A stretch of DNA of 23,930 nt from an uncultured Actinomyces sp. (GCA_902773415.1 CACYEE010000028.1:1-23930), one strand, 5' to 3'. Shown: positions 1 to 7,584, counted from the stretch's first letter. Notes: a model not told the origin generated them from the sequence alone. Program-made: numbers and translations.

Positions 1-102
1 ATCAATGACAGGGGCAAACAATCATGCCGGAACCGTCCAGCCAACAAACCCATCATCCCAAGAATCAAGGAACAAGAACTAGGAATCAGGGCTCCTCAAT
101 AA
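1..102 (+). other. AT-richer left edge, short open frame of doubtful coding value
   Basis: The first ~100 bases are about half G+C, clearly lower than the rest. Frame 1 is open from the window edge to a TAA at 100-102 (33 codons) with no recognisable protein similarity. It could be the 3' tail of a gene lying to the left, or simply intergenic DNA. A small inverted repeat (CTCCTC at 92-97, GAGGAG at 109-114) follows. I lean towards non-coding. Confidence 0.15.
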
Positions 103-113
103 GGTAACGAGGA

Positions 114-159
114 GGGACGGGGCCGTCTCCGCCCGTTTAAACGAACATCGCCCCGTCCC
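114..159. repeat. Hairpin element, family C copy 1 (3' of hrpB)
   Basis: Inverted arms GGGACGGGGC (114-123) and GCCCCGTCCC (150-159) enclose an AT-richer centre with the palindrome CGTTTAAACG (134-143). The same architecture, GGGGACGGGG-type arms around a TTCGTTTNAACGAA-like centre, recurs near 8777 and 19455. It lies about 60 nt beyond the hrpB stop codon, so it could act as that gene's terminator. That role is inferred from position. Confidence 0.55.
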
Positions 160-221
160 CGAACAGCATCCGGCACCCCCACATGCGCATTTTGGCAAGG
201 TCGCGCCATTGGCCCGCCGTG

Positions 222-2912
222 TCACCTCCGCGGCTTCGCCCGCCGGGTCGGCTCCGCGTTCGCCGGATCCTCGGGCCACGGATGGCGAGGATAACGCCCA
301 CGCATTTCGGCTCTCACCTGCACGTACGGCCCGGCCCAGAAGCTCGCCAAATCGTCGGTCACCGCAACCGGGCGGCGCGCCGGGGAGAGCAGTTCGAGCA
401 CGATCGGCACGCGCCCGCCCGCAATGCGCGGCGTCGCCTTCCACCCGAATGCCTCCTGCACGCGCATGCGCACGATCGGCCGCCCGCCCGAATAGTCGAC
501 GCGCGCCGTACCGCCCGCCGGAACCTCGATGCGCTCGGGCGCGAGCTCGCCGAGCCGGGCCGCCTCCGGCCACGGGAAAATCCGTTCGAGCTGCCCGGAA
601 CCCACCGGCGCAAGCACGCCCCCGCGCGCGAAGGCCGCCAGCTCCGGCCCGGCCCATTCCTCCACGCGCGCCGCGAGCGGCCCGTCGGACACGTCCGGCC
701 ACGGCCCGCCCAAGGTCTCGCGCAGGAAAGCGAGCCGTTCGCGCAAGGCCGCAGCGCCCTCCGACCATTCGAAGGCGAGCCGGCCGTCGGCCAGCGCGCC
801 ACGGACCCACTCGGCGGCCGCTTCCGGATCCGGCGTTCCGACCTCGCGCCGCCCAAGCTCGATCGCGCCCAGCCGGCGCACCTGAACGGCCCGCAGCCGC
901 CCGCGCACAAGCTCCGCGCTTTCGGCGCTCGCCAGCATCGCCGCGCCCGCCGCGAGCGCATCGTCCTCGGCAATCGGCACGGCGGCGCGAATCAGCGCAT
1001 CGGCCCGGCCTGCGCCCTGGTCCAACTGGGCCACGGCGAGCCACGGCTGGCCGATAAGCGGCGAGTTTTCGGGCAGCGTCGCCCCGACCCCGGAAGCCAG
1101 CAGATAGCGGCGCGAATCCTTGGCGCGCGCCTTCGCCAGGCGCTCGGGGTAGGCGAGAGCGACGACAAGCGCGACGGCGTCGTCCCGGGCCAGACGGCCG
1201 GTTTGCCCCGACCCTGCGTCGGGCCGCCGCGCAGGAGCCGGGCCGTTCGCGTCGCCGCCGCCCGTTCCGCCCGGACTGTTCTTCTCGAATCTGCGCGCCA
1301 GGCGTTCGAGCCGCGCGGCCGTCTGCATGCGACGCCCGCCGGATGCCGCGTCGGCATCGTGCGGACGCAGCCGGGCAAGGTCTGCGCCGGGAGGACGCAC
1401 GTCGAGGTCGAGCGTCGCGCAAATGCCGGCCGCGCGCCGCGCCCCGATGACGGGTGCCGATTCGACGAGGGCCCGTCCGATGCGCGCGCCAACAGGCAGC
1501 GTGGCGAGTTCGCGCCCCAGCGGCGTGACCGTCCGGGAAGCGCCCGGCGCATCGGCTTCCCCGCCCGGGGCGCCAGCGCTTTCGAGGGCGCCGGTTCTTT
1601 CGAGGGCGCCGAGGGATTCGAGCACGGCGTGCGCGGCCTCGATCGCGGGCGTCGGGGGCATGTCCGCGAGCGCGAGCCCTTCGCCTCCGGGCGCGCCCCA
1701 GACGGCGGCCTGGAGCGCGAAGTCGGCGAGATCGGCGGTGCGGATTTCGGGTTCGGAATGCTCGGCCAGGCGCGCCCACGTCGTTTCCGACATGCACCTG
1801 TACGCCTCGCCGGGGCCTTCGCGGCCGGCGCGTCCGGCGCGCTGGATGGCCGAGGCTCGCGAGGCGAGGACCGTCACGAGGCCGCTGACGCCGCGGCCCC
1901 AGTCCGCGCGCGATTCGCGCGAGAGCCCGGCGTCGACGACGCAGCGCACTCCCGGAACGGTCAGCGAGGATTCGGCGAGCGCCGTGGCGAGGACGACGCG
2001 GCAGGCCCCTGTCTGCGTCGCGCCGCCCGCTTCCCGCGTCGCCTCTGCCGCGCCGCCCGAGAGCATGCGGTTCTGTTCGGCCAGGCCCATCGAGCCGTGC
2101 AGGCGCTCGACCGGCAGGCCGAGGCCGGCCAGGCGGCGCGCAACCTCGTCGATTTCGCGCATTCCGGGGAGAAAGACGAGCACGTCGCCGCGTGCCCGGC
2201 CTGCCGCTTCGCGTACGACGCTTGCCACGTGCGCGAGGAATTCGCGGCGCACGCCCGTCGTGCCCGCAGGCCCGAGGGCGCCGAGGGGTTCGGCTCCGCG
2301 TGGCGGCTGCCGGCAATGCTCGGCGACGGGGTGGATGTCGCCCGGGATTTCGACGATTTTCGCGTCGAGGAGGCGGGCGAAGGTGTCCGTGGCGACGGTG
2401 GCGGACATGGCGACGAGGCGGAGGTCTTCGCGCAGCGTGGCGCGCGCGTCGAGGGCGAAGGCGAGGGCGAGGTCGGAGTCGAGGTGGCGTTCGTGCACTT
2501 CGTCGAAGACGATGGCGCCGACGCCGGGCAGTTCGGGGTCGCGCTGGAGGCGGCGCACGAGGATGCCGGGGGTGAGCATTTCGATGACGGTGCCGGGGCC
2601 GACACGGCGCTCGCCGCGCACGGCGTAGCCGACGGTTTCGCCCGGATGTTCGCCGAGCAGCGAGGCGATGCGGGAGGCGGCGGCGTGGGCGGCGACGCGG
2701 CGGGGCTGGGTGACGAGCACGCGGGGAGCGTCGGGGTTGTCGGCGCGCAGGCTTTCGGCGACGACGGGCGGAACGAGCGTGGTCTTGCCGGTGCCGGGCG
2801 GGGCGGAGACGACGATGGCGGGGTTCGCGCTGGCGGCTGCGGCGAGTTCGTCGAGGCGCCGGGCGACGGGGAGGTCGGGCGGGGCGGCAAGAAGCTGGGC
2901 GAGGGTCGACAT
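222..2912 (-). CDS. hrpB: ATP-dependent RNA helicase HrpB (DEAH/RHA family)
   Basis: 896-aa superfamily 2 helicase. Visible motifs: Walker A GTGKT (residues 40-44), TQPRR motif Ia (68-72), DEVH box (137-140), SAT (170-172), an FLPG motif IV, and QRAGRAGR motif VI (357-364). The C-terminus carries the HrpB-specific domain with the FPWP, FGWK and HPWPEDP signatures. HrpB proteins are typically ~800-850 aa; the extra length includes Gly/Ala/Pro-rich stretches around residues 430-460 and 541-578. The ATG is chosen because Walker A follows at the usual distance. It has no Shine-Dalgarno, but TAGACT ends 6 nt upstream, suggesting a leaderless mRNA. It is transcribed divergently from the NifX-family gene. 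The family unwinds RNA or ribonucleoprotein in an ATP-dependent manner, but its substrate in actinobacteria is not evident from sequence. Identification is firm; precise role is not. Confidence 0.95.
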   Translation of the reverse strand: MSTLAQLLAAPPDLPVARRLDELAAAASANPAIVVSAPPGTGKTTLVPPVVAESLRADNPDAPRVLVTQPRRVAAHAAASRIASLLGEHPGETVGYAVRGERRVGPGTVIEMLTPGILVRRLQRDPELPGVGAIVFDEVHERHLDSDLALAFALDARATLREDLRLVAMSATVATDTFARLLDAKIVEIPGDIHPVAEHCRQPPRGAEPLGALGPAGTTGVRREFLAHVASVVREAAGRARGDVLVFLPGMREIDEVARRLAGLGLPVERLHGSMGLAEQNRMLSGGAAEATREAGGATQTGACRVVLATALAESSLTVPGVRCVVDAGLSRESRADWGRGVSGLVTVLASRASAIQRAGRAGREGPGEAYRCMSETTWARLAEHSEPEIRTADLADFALQAAVWGAPGGEGLALADMPPTPAIEAAHAVLESLGALERTGALESAGAPGGEADAPGASRTVTPLGRELATLPVGARIGRALVESAPVIGARRAAGICATLDLDVRPPGADLARLRPHDADAASGGRRMQTAARLERLARRFEKNSPGGTGGGDANGPAPARRPDAGSGQTGRLARDDAVALVVALAYPERLAKARAKDSRRYLLASGVGATLPENSPLIGQPWLAVAQLDQGAGRADALIRAAVPIAEDDALAAGAAMLASAESAELVRGRLRAVQVRRLGAIELGRREVGTPDPEAAAEWVRGALADGRLAFEWSEGAAALRERLAFLRETLGGPWPDVSDGPLAARVEEWAGPELAAFARGGVLAPVGSGQLERIFPWPEAARLGELAPERIEVPAGGTARVDYSGGRPIVRMRVQEAFGWKATPRIAGGRVPIVLELLSPARRPVAVTDDLASFWAGPYVQVRAEMRGRYPRHPWPEDPANAEPTRRAKPRR

Positions 2913-2918
2913 GACCCG

Positions 2919-2924
2919 AGTCTA
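2919..2924 (-). promoter_or_regulatory. -10 box for hrpB (leaderless layout)
   Basis: TAGACT on the minus strand matches the actinobacterial TANNNT -10 pattern and ends 6 nt before the hrpB ATG, so transcription would begin at or next to the start codon. No good -35 was seen. The same hexamer appears as the -10 of a better-supported promoter at 5942-5947. Confidence 0.45.
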
Positions 2925-2969
2925 CTGTCCTGCCGGGCCGCGCGAATTCGGCCAGGCTCCCAAAGGGCA

Positions 2970-3070
2970 CGGAGATTCCTCCCGTTCGGGGACAGGCCCC
3001 AAAACGGAGAAACCTCCCGAACGGGGCCCGTCCCCAATCCAGAGAAACCTCCAGATTAGGGACAGGCCTC
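2970..3070. repeat. Tandem palindromic array, family B, between hrpB and nifX-like gene
   Basis: Three degenerate units of ~35-38 bp, best read on the minus strand: each has a GGAGGTTTCTC or GGAGGAATCTC segment followed by a GGGGNCNGNCCCC core. Cores are visible on plus at about 2988-3000 (GGGGACAGGCCCC), 3023-3035 (GGGGCCCGTCCCC) and a decayed copy near 3058-3069. Arms CCCGTTCGGG (2981-2990) and CCCGAACGGG (3016-3025) are perfectly complementary. The unit resembles the cleaner 35-bp tandem repeat inside the gene at 20418-20487. Confidence 0.7.
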
Positions 3071-3169
3071 AACGGAACAGGGCGCGCCCGGCCCTTCCTC
3101 GTCGCGCAATCGACTCGGCTGCGCGCGAAACCTCCGAGGCATCCTTGCGTTCGCCTGACGCCCCGCAGG

Positions 3170-3175
3170 TAGTCT
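3170..3175 (+). promoter_or_regulatory. -10 box for the NifX-family gene (leaderless layout)
   Basis: TAGTCT ends 7 nt before the ATG at 3183 and there is no ribosome binding site between them. This suits a leaderless transcript. A weak TTGCGT at 3145-3150 could be a -35, but the 19-nt spacer is long. Confidence 0.45.
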
Positions 3176-3182
3176 GGATGGC

Positions 3183-3653
3183 ATGAAGATTGCAATTCCC
3201 GTCGACGCCGACGGAAACGTCGATCCGCGCTGGGGCAGGGCGCGCTACGTCGCCATTGCCGAAACCGATCCGCTGCACAGGCTCGCCGGTTTCTCCACCC
3301 ATCTCGTGCGCTGGGACGAGCTTCACGACGCAGGCACCCACGGGGCCCACCATGCCCGAATCGTCAGGTTTCTGCGCGAACAGGAGGCCGACGCCGTTGC
3401 GGCGGCCCATCTCGGCCCCGGAATCGCCCGCTCGATCGACAAGATGGGCCTCGTCGTTCTCACGGGCGCCGCCGGCGACGCCCGCTCGCTCGCACAGGCA
3501 GCCGCCCCGAAGATTGCCGCGGAAATCGAGCGGCGCGCGGCCGCAGGCCCGGACGGAATCGCGACGCGGACCGCACAGGCCACGCAGGCCTCGCAGTCCG
3601 AACAATCCGCCAACGGAGGATTCGCGCGCGGCTCGCTCCCGATCGTGCCCTAG
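3183..3653 (+). CDS. NifX/NifB C-terminal (dinitrogenase Fe-Mo cofactor) family protein
   Basis: 156-aa small soluble protein. The opening MKIAIPVD, the DPRWGRA segment near residue 17 and the GTHGAHHARIVRFL / LGPGIARSI stretch (about 50-85) match the Fe-Mo-cofactor-binding fold shared by NifX, NafY and the NifB C-terminus. The core ends near residue 115; the rest is an Ala/Gln/Ser-rich tail of low complexity. No nif genes are nearby, so a role in nitrogenase is unlikely; free-standing members occur widely in non-diazotrophs with unclear function, possibly metal-cluster carriage. The ATG is supported by the leaderless -10 spacing. Divergent from hrpB and convergent with the TetR gene. Confidence 0.75.
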   Translation: MKIAIPVDADGNVDPRWGRARYVAIAETDPLHRLAGFSTHLVRWDELHDAGTHGAHHARIVRFLREQEADAVAAAHLGPGIARSIDKMGLVVLTGAAGDARSLAQAAAPKIAAEIERRAAAGPDGIATRTAQATQASQSEQSANGGFARGSLPIVP

Positions 3654-3668
3654 CTCCGGCTCCCGGCC

Positions 3669-3683
3669 CCGCGCATGGCGCGG
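3669..3683. terminator. Short GC-rich hairpin between convergent genes
   Basis: CCGCGC-ATG-GCGCGG forms a 6-bp stem with a 3-nt loop in the 64-nt gap between the ends of the NifX-family and TetR genes. It has no T-run. Its position suits a weak bidirectional terminator, but the stem is short and GC-rich DNA makes such hairpins by chance. Confidence 0.25.
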
Positions 3684-3717
3684 CGCAGGCCCCGCCCGTT
3701 CCGGTCCGATGCGAGGT

Positions 3718-4410
3718 TCAGGCCTGCGGAAAATCTTCCGGATTTTCCTCGGCACGGCCCGCAAGGAAGGCGCTATCGCCGGCAGGCGCCTCTCCGCGCG
3801 CAACGGTGCGAACCTTCTCGGCCAGCGTCGCCACTGCGAGCCCAAGCTGCTCGGCAACGGTCTCGAAGCTCTCCCCCGTCTCCCCCGCCTTGAAGGCCTC
3901 GAAAATGAGGGCGCGCGCGAAGGCGCCCCACAGATGCGGATTCTCCGCGCCGATTTCGGCGAACTGGGAGGCAAGGAAGGTGTCGATGACCTCGTGAACC
4001 GAATCGACGCTCCCCTTCGCGTTCTCCCGCTCGACCGACTTTCCGGGCTTGCCCGTGCTCATCCGCATCATGGCCACAAGCGAGGAATGCGAGCGGTTCC
4101 GGGTCTCGTTGAGCGACGCCGTCGCGAAGGCCACAAGCCGGTCGGCAGGGTCGGCTTCGGCGTCGACCTGCGAAAAAATCGCCGCGTGCCAGCGCGGCAC
4201 GAAGGATTCGAGGGCGAGCATCTTGAGGTCGTCGACGGAATCGACGTACCGGTAAATCGAGTTGCGCGCAATGCCGGCCTGTTTGGCGACGACACCCGCC
4301 GACAGGCCCTCGGGTCCCTTCTCGCGAAGTATCTGCTCCGTCGCCTCGATCAGACGCCTCTTGACCATGTCGCGATGCTCGCGCACTGTCGGCGCGGTAA
4401 TCTTCGGCAT
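3718..4410 (-). CDS. TetR/AcrR-family transcriptional regulator
   Basis: 230 aa. The N-terminal ~60 residues are a TetR DNA-binding domain: helix 1 with [15 protein letters not shown], then [20 protein letters not shown] and [10 protein letters not shown], the canonical recognition-helix region. The remaining ~170 residues are a helical ligand/dimer domain with a short acidic tail ([10 protein letters not shown]). The ligand cannot be told from sequence. The start is supported by AGAGGAG (plus 4417-4423) 6 nt upstream. No transporter or enzyme gene is divergently adjacent, so the regulated target is not obvious; the LuxR-type gene lies 85 nt upstream on the same strand, separated by two hairpins. 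Confidence 0.88.
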   Translation of the reverse strand: MPKITAPTVREHRDMVKRRLIEATEQILREKGPEGLSAGVVAKQAGIARNSIYRYVDSVDDLKMLALESFVPRWHAAIFSQVDAEADPADRLVAFATASLNETRNRSHSSLVAMMRMSTGKPGKSVERENAKGSVDSVHEVIDTFLASQFAEIGAENPHLWGAFARALIFEAFKAGETGESFETVAEQLGLAVATLAEKVRTVARGEAPAGDSAFLAGRAEENPEDFPQA

Positions 4411-4416
4411 CCTGCG

Positions 4417-4441
4417 CTCCTCTCATGCTTTTCCCACCCTA
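4417..4441 (-). promoter_or_regulatory. RBS and possible -10 for the TetR gene
   Basis: On the minus strand AGAGGAG lies 6 nt before the ATG, and TAGGGT (4441-4436) fits TANNNT about 25 nt upstream. This would give a short leader and a promoter of its own, consistent with the hairpins just upstream that may end the LuxR-type transcript. Confidence 0.35.
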
Positions 4442-4448
4442 CAGGCAG

Positions 4449-4486
4449 CGCGCCTGCGGCGCGAGGTTCTTGCGATACCCCGCAAG
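4449..4486 (-). terminator. Two tandem hairpins downstream of the LuxR-type gene
   Basis: CGCGCC-TGC-GGCGCG (4449-4463) and CTTGCG-ATACCC-CGCAAG (4469-4486) are both perfect 6-bp stems within 50 nt after the stop of the LuxR-type gene. Together they look like a terminator separating it from the TetR gene. No T-run is present. Confidence 0.4.
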
Positions 4487-4495
4487 GATTCGTGT

Positions 4496-5119
4496 TCACA
4501 GCCGCACGACGCCGAGCCGCACCGCCTCAAGCGCAATCGAAACCCGGCCGCTCACCCCGAGGGCCCGCCCGATGGCCTGCAAGTGCCACTTGACGGTCGT
4601 CTCCGCAAGATACAGCCGCCTGGCGATTTCGCGGTTGCCCATCCCGCCGCAAACCAGCTCGAGAATCTGGCGTTCGCGCATGCTCAGTTCCCGCGCAGGA
4701 ACGGCAAGCCGAACGACGTCGCCGCATTTCCTCGCCGCAAGCCGCTCCCCCGCCCCCGCGCCGAGAACGACCTGCGCCACGGCCCCCGCAGGCGCGCCCG
4801 CCTCGCACGAACCGCGAAAGCCCATGCTGGCCGCAGCCGAGTCGAGTTCGACGCGGTCGGCTCCCGTCCGCACAAAGACGACGCCGGGAAGGGCGCGCCG
4901 CACCTCGGCAAGAAGCCTCGTAGCGAAGGCGTCGGAGCACGAGGCGGGCACGGTCACGACGACGGGGCGCTCGCGCCATGCGAGAATCACGGCTTCCGGC
5001 CACGTCGCCGCGCGCGATGCGCGCGCCCCGCGTTCCCTGAGGGCACGCACGAGGGTTGCCCCCGCCTCGGGGGCGGGATTGAAGACGAGGGCGCAGACGG
5101 CGCGATCGGGCATGTTCAT
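4496..5119 (-). CDS. NarL/LuxR-type response regulator with degenerate receiver
   Basis: 207 aa. The C-terminal ~65 residues are a LuxR/NarL helix-turn-helix: [20 protein letters not shown], then [22 protein letters not shown]. The N-terminal ~135 residues keep the receiver outline, e.g. [12 protein letters not shown] where a receiver usually has GAxGYLxK. They lack the acidic pair after beta-1 (LVFNPAPE) and the phospho-acceptor Asp after beta-3 (PVVVTVPA). It is therefore probably not controlled by phosphorylation. No histidine kinase is adjacent. AAGGAGGGG (plus 5124-5132) lies 4 nt before the first ATG; a second ATG two codons on is also possible. TAGGAT (minus, 5169-5164) may be its -10. 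Confidence 0.85.
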   Translation of the reverse strand: MNMPDRAVCALVFNPAPEAGATLVRALRERGARASRAATWPEAVILAWRERPVVVTVPASCSDAFATRLLAEVRRALPGVVFVRTGADRVELDSAAASMGFRGSCEAGAPAGAVAQVVLGAGAGERLAARKCGDVVRLAVPARELSMRERQILELVCGGMGNREIARRLYLAETTVKWHLQAIGRALGVSGRVSIALEAVRLGVVRL

Positions 5120-5222
5120 GGGACCCCTCCTTGCGGGTGAGGCGCGGGAGCGTCGATACGCGAATCCTACCGCAAGCCTCCCGGTTCCGTCGGCCTGCGC
5201 CGCATGGCGGAACGGCCCTGGG

Positions 5223-5278
5223 GCGTATCAAAGGGGTCTGACCCCATTGATACGCTCAAAGGGGTCCGACCCCATTGA
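5223..5278. repeat. Paired palindromes, family A (GGGGTC-N-GACCCC)
   Basis: Two adjacent inverted repeats. The first has arms GCGTATCAAAGGGGTC (5223-5238) and GACCCCATTGATACGC (5240-5255) with one mismatch and a single central T. The second has TCAAAGGGGTC (5256-5266) and GACCCCATTGA (5268-5278) around a central C, again with one mismatch. Both carry the same A-to-T change in the right arm, suggesting tandem duplication. They lie between the LuxR-type gene and the macrodomain gene, which diverge. Confidence 0.8.
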
Positions 5279-5284
5279 TAGAGT
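5279..5284 (+). promoter_or_regulatory. -10 box for the macrodomain gene, abutting the palindrome
   Basis: TAGAGT follows directly on the right arm of the second family A palindrome and ends 7 nt before the ATG, the leaderless spacing also seen at hrpB and the NifX-family gene. Other family A copies read TGATACGC here; this one reads TGATAGAGT, so the -10 may have arisen by change in the repeat. Confidence 0.4.
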
Positions 5285-5291
5285 GGGGGGC

Positions 5292-5825
5292 ATGGACTTT
5301 CGCATCATCACCGGCGACATCACGACCATGAAGGCCGACGCAATCGTCAACGCCGCCAATTCGACCCTGCTCGGCGGCGCAGGCGTCGACGGCGCCATCC
5401 ACCGCGCCGCCGGCCCCCGCCTGCTCGAAGCCTGCCAGGCCCTGCGCCTGTCCGCCCTGCCCTCGGGCCTGCCGATCGGCCGGGCCGTCGCCACGCCGGG
5501 CTTCGACCTGCCGGCCCGATGGGTCATCCACACCGTCGGCCCGAACCGTCACCGAGGCCAGACCGACCCGGAAGACCTCGCCAGCTGCTTCTCGAACTCC
5601 CTCCTCCTCGCGGCGGGCACGGGAATGCGCTCCGTCGCCTTTCCCGCAATCGGCACCGGCGCGTACGGCTGGCCGATGGGCCGATGCGCCCGCGCGGCAT
5701 GCCGGGCCATCGCGGCGGTTGCGCCCGCGGCAGCGTCGGTCCGGGAGGTTTCCGTCGTGCTGCATTCGGCAGAACACGTGGCGACGTGGGAATCCGAAGC
5801 CCGAGGAACCGGACTGCTCCCGTAG
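5292..5825 (+). CDS. Macrodomain protein (probable ADP-ribosyl / O-acetyl-ADP-ribose hydrolase)
   Basis: 177-aa single macrodomain. Visible ligand-binding elements: GDIT near the start (8-11), NAAN (20-23) followed by [16 protein letters not shown] (26-41), WVIHTVGP near 77-84, and [12 protein letters not shown] (117-128). This is the YmdB/MacroD-type pattern; such proteins bind ADP-ribose and many remove mono-ADP-ribose from protein or deacetylate O-acetyl-ADP-ribose. The first loop reads GGAG rather than the usual GGGG. No DarT- or sirtuin-type partner is adjacent, so the substrate is open. Only a G-run precedes the ATG in place of a true RBS, matching a leaderless start. Confidence 0.9.
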   Translation: MDFRIITGDITTMKADAIVNAANSTLLGGAGVDGAIHRAAGPRLLEACQALRLSALPSGLPIGRAVATPGFDLPARWVIHTVGPNRHRGQTDPEDLASCFSNSLLLAAGTGMRSVAFPAIGTGAYGWPMGRCARAACRAIAAVAPAAASVREVSVVLHSAEHVATWESEARGTGLLP

Positions 5826-5917
5826 CCGCCCCGTCGCCCCGCACCCACGCCGCCGCCCATACCCGCACGCCAAGGCGCATCCGCCAGGCGACACCCTGCC
5901 CGAAATGCAACCTGGCG

Positions 5918-5947
5918 TTGTCGCGCCCCTCGCCTTCGGCGTAGACT
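5918..5947 (+). promoter_or_regulatory. Promoter of the DUF4287 - hisC operon
   Basis: TTGTCG (-35, 5918-5923), an 18-nt spacer, and TAGACT (-10, 5942-5947) form the best sigma-70-like promoter in the window. It is followed by a ~30-nt leader with AAGGAGG (5969-5975) 5 nt before the ATG at 5981. Confidence 0.6.
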
Positions 5948-5980
5948 GAAACCCCTGAACGAACAGGGAAGGAGGCGGCA

Positions 5981-6583
5981 ATGTCAGGCCAGTATCGCGC
6001 AGCGCGCGCCGAAGCGACGTCGAAGAGGACATCCCCGGAACTCTCCATGTCCCGGCGTCTCATCGCCACGACAGGCCGCTCCTTCGACGAATGGTTCGAC
6101 ATCCTCGACAAGGCCGGCGCCGAGGACTGGCCTCACTGGCGAATCATGCGCTACCTCGCGGGAAAGCGGAAGAACGACGAATGGTGGGCTTCGGCCGTCG
6201 CCAAAGCCTACGAACGCGCCCGCGGCCTCGACGCCGCTTCCGGCCCGAGCTTCAACGCGCGCGTCACGAAAACCCTCGACGCGCCGCTTGATGTCGCATG
6301 GCTTCTCGTCGACGACGAGGACGAACGCCGTTCCTGGCTCGACGTCGAACTTGAGGAGTGTTCGCGCCCGTCGGAAACCTCGCTGATTTCCCAGCTTGCG
6401 GACGGCTCGCGTGTCACCATCGCCCTGCGCGAGGCCACGCCAGGCAATCCCGGGCGAACCCGGGCCACCATCACCCACTCCGGCGTGCCCAAGGAGGACG
6501 CGCTGGCGGAAACAAAGGCATTCTGGCGGTCCGCGCTCGCGAGACTCGCCGACATTGTCGCGGAGGAAAGGGAAACCGAGTGA
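5981..6583 (+). CDS. DUF4287 domain plus SRPBCC-like domain protein
   Basis: 200-aa cytoplasmic protein. Residues ~28-85 (TGRSFDEWFDILDKAGAED, then PHWRIMRYLAGKRKNDEWWA and YERARG) match the DUF4287 pattern, a short helical domain with conserved Trp/His. Residues ~88-198 look like an SRPBCC/AHSA1-type domain: a KTLDAPLDVAW opening, paired strands, and a terminal helix with AFWRSALARLADIV. This combination is common in actinobacteria; its biochemical role is not established, though SRPBCC domains usually hold hydrophobic ligands. The start is fixed by a strong AAGGAGG and the promoter just upstream. It is first in a probable operon and overlaps the next gene by 4 nt. Confidence 0.75.
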   Translation: MSGQYRAARAEATSKRTSPELSMSRRLIATTGRSFDEWFDILDKAGAEDWPHWRIMRYLAGKRKNDEWWASAVAKAYERARGLDAASGPSFNARVTKTLDAPLDVAWLLVDDEDERRSWLDVELEECSRPSETSLISQLADGSRVTIALREATPGNPGRTRATITHSGVPKEDALAETKAFWRSALARLADIVAEERETE

Positions 6584-7539
6584 CTTCACCCGATAGCGAT
6601 TTCAGAGGGGTCTTCGACGACGAGGCGTCCTATGCGAGCGAAACCCGCCCGATTCGGGAGGTCGCCGACCGAATCGCAAGCACCACCCACACGAGTTCGC
6701 GCACGGTCTTGTGGATCCTCGGATTCGTCGCCGCCCTCGTTCTTGTTCTCATGGGCATCGTCTTCTACACGATGATCGCCACGGGCCAGCGCGCCGCCAC
6801 CTCCGTCGCCGCGAAGGAATCGGCAAGCGCGGCGGCCTCCGAAATCCAGAAGGAGGCCGAGGAGGACAACGAGGCGGAATCCTCCGAGGATCCCTCGGAA
6901 GAGGCCGGCGACAACACGATCGAGCAGGCGCGCGAGAAGGTCGCGAACCTCATGAACACGACGACCTGCAAGCCCGACGCCGACGCCGACGCGATTCTTG
7001 CCCTCGCGCGGCTCGCCGAGCAGGAAGGCACGTGGGACGCCGACAAGGCCGTGGTCGACAAGCGGCTTTCGGAGCTTCCCCGCAAGTGCGGCGGCAGCTA
7101 TCCCGACAATTTCGCGAGCCGCCTGCGCGCCGATTCGACGCCTGACGGCCTCAAGGCCCTCGTCGAGACGACGCTCGCCTACATCGGCGCCGACAAGAGC
7201 CCGGCTCCCGAAGACGCGATCGACGTCGCCGCCTTCTCCAATCCGACCCGCAACATCAGGTGCGAGGCGGACGACGAGGCGCTGTCCTGCACGATTTACA
7301 CGTACGCCTTCAAATCCGACGAGTGCCAGGGCCAGCCTGCCACGTACACGCTGAACGCCGACGGCACGAATTCGCAAAGCTGCACCCCCCAGTCCTCCTC
7401 GGGCACGACGGTCTCCTACGGCACGACCGTTGCCCGTTCGGGCTTCGCCTGCACGGTGAACAAGGAGGGCGTGGAATGCTGGCACGAAAAGACCGGCAAC
7501 GGCTTCCGCCTCGACCGAAACGCCATCGAGATGTTCTAG
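6580..7539 (+). CDS. Membrane-anchored extracytoplasmic protein, DUF6636-like C-terminus
   Basis: 319 aa from a GTG overlapping the previous stop (GTGA); GGAGGAAAG about 9 nt upstream supports it. A short cytoplasmic N-terminus is followed by one membrane helix (about residues 43-68, VLWILGFVAALVLVLMGIVF) and an Ala/Glu-rich, probably coiled linker. The C-terminal ~90 residues resemble an actinobacterial secreted module: FSNPTRNIRCEADDEALSC, then a GTTVSYGTTV stretch and FACTVNKEGVECWHEKTGNGF, ending in an aromatic tail. Its six Cys could form three disulfides outside the cell. I place it near the DUF6636 family from memory of that pattern. Function unknown. Expression is probably coupled to the preceding gene. 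Confidence 0.7.
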   Translation: MTSPDSDFRGVFDDEASYASETRPIREVADRIASTTHTSSRTVLWILGFVAALVLVLMGIVFYTMIATGQRAATSVAAKESASAAASEIQKEAEEDNEAESSEDPSEEAGDNTIEQAREKVANLMNTTTCKPDADADAILALARLAEQEGTWDADKAVVDKRLSELPRKCGGSYPDNFASRLRADSTPDGLKALVETTLAYIGADKSPAPEDAIDVAAFSNPTRNIRCEADDEALSCTIYTYAFKSDECQGQPATYTLNADGTNSQSCTPQSSSGTTVSYGTTVARSGFACTVNKEGVECWHEKTGNGFRLDRNAIEMF

Positions 7540-7584
7540 GGCGACGCCCCGCGATTCGCCTTCTCGACAAGCTAGGAGATACGC

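Noticed and set aside
79..3195. Very long open frames on both strands over hrpB, including one opposite and one in another frame
   Set aside because: They give Arg/Ala/Pro-rich low-complexity translations typical of frames opposite GC-rich genes. The HrpB frame alone carries ordered helicase motifs.
4417..5169. TetR and LuxR-type genes as a two-gene operon
   Set aside because: Two tandem hairpins and a separate RBS with possible -10 lie in the 85-nt gap, so independent transcription is at least as likely.
5223..5278. Palindrome pairs considered as a CRISPR array or operator sites
   Set aside because: There are no regularly spaced unique spacers, and the same core occurs at many unrelated genes, mostly at 3' ends, which does not fit one regulator's operators.
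5292..5825. Macrodomain protein as the antitoxin of a DarT-type toxin-antitoxin pair
   Set aside because: No DarT-like ADP-ribosyltransferase is encoded next to it; neighbours are regulators and a DUF4287 protein.
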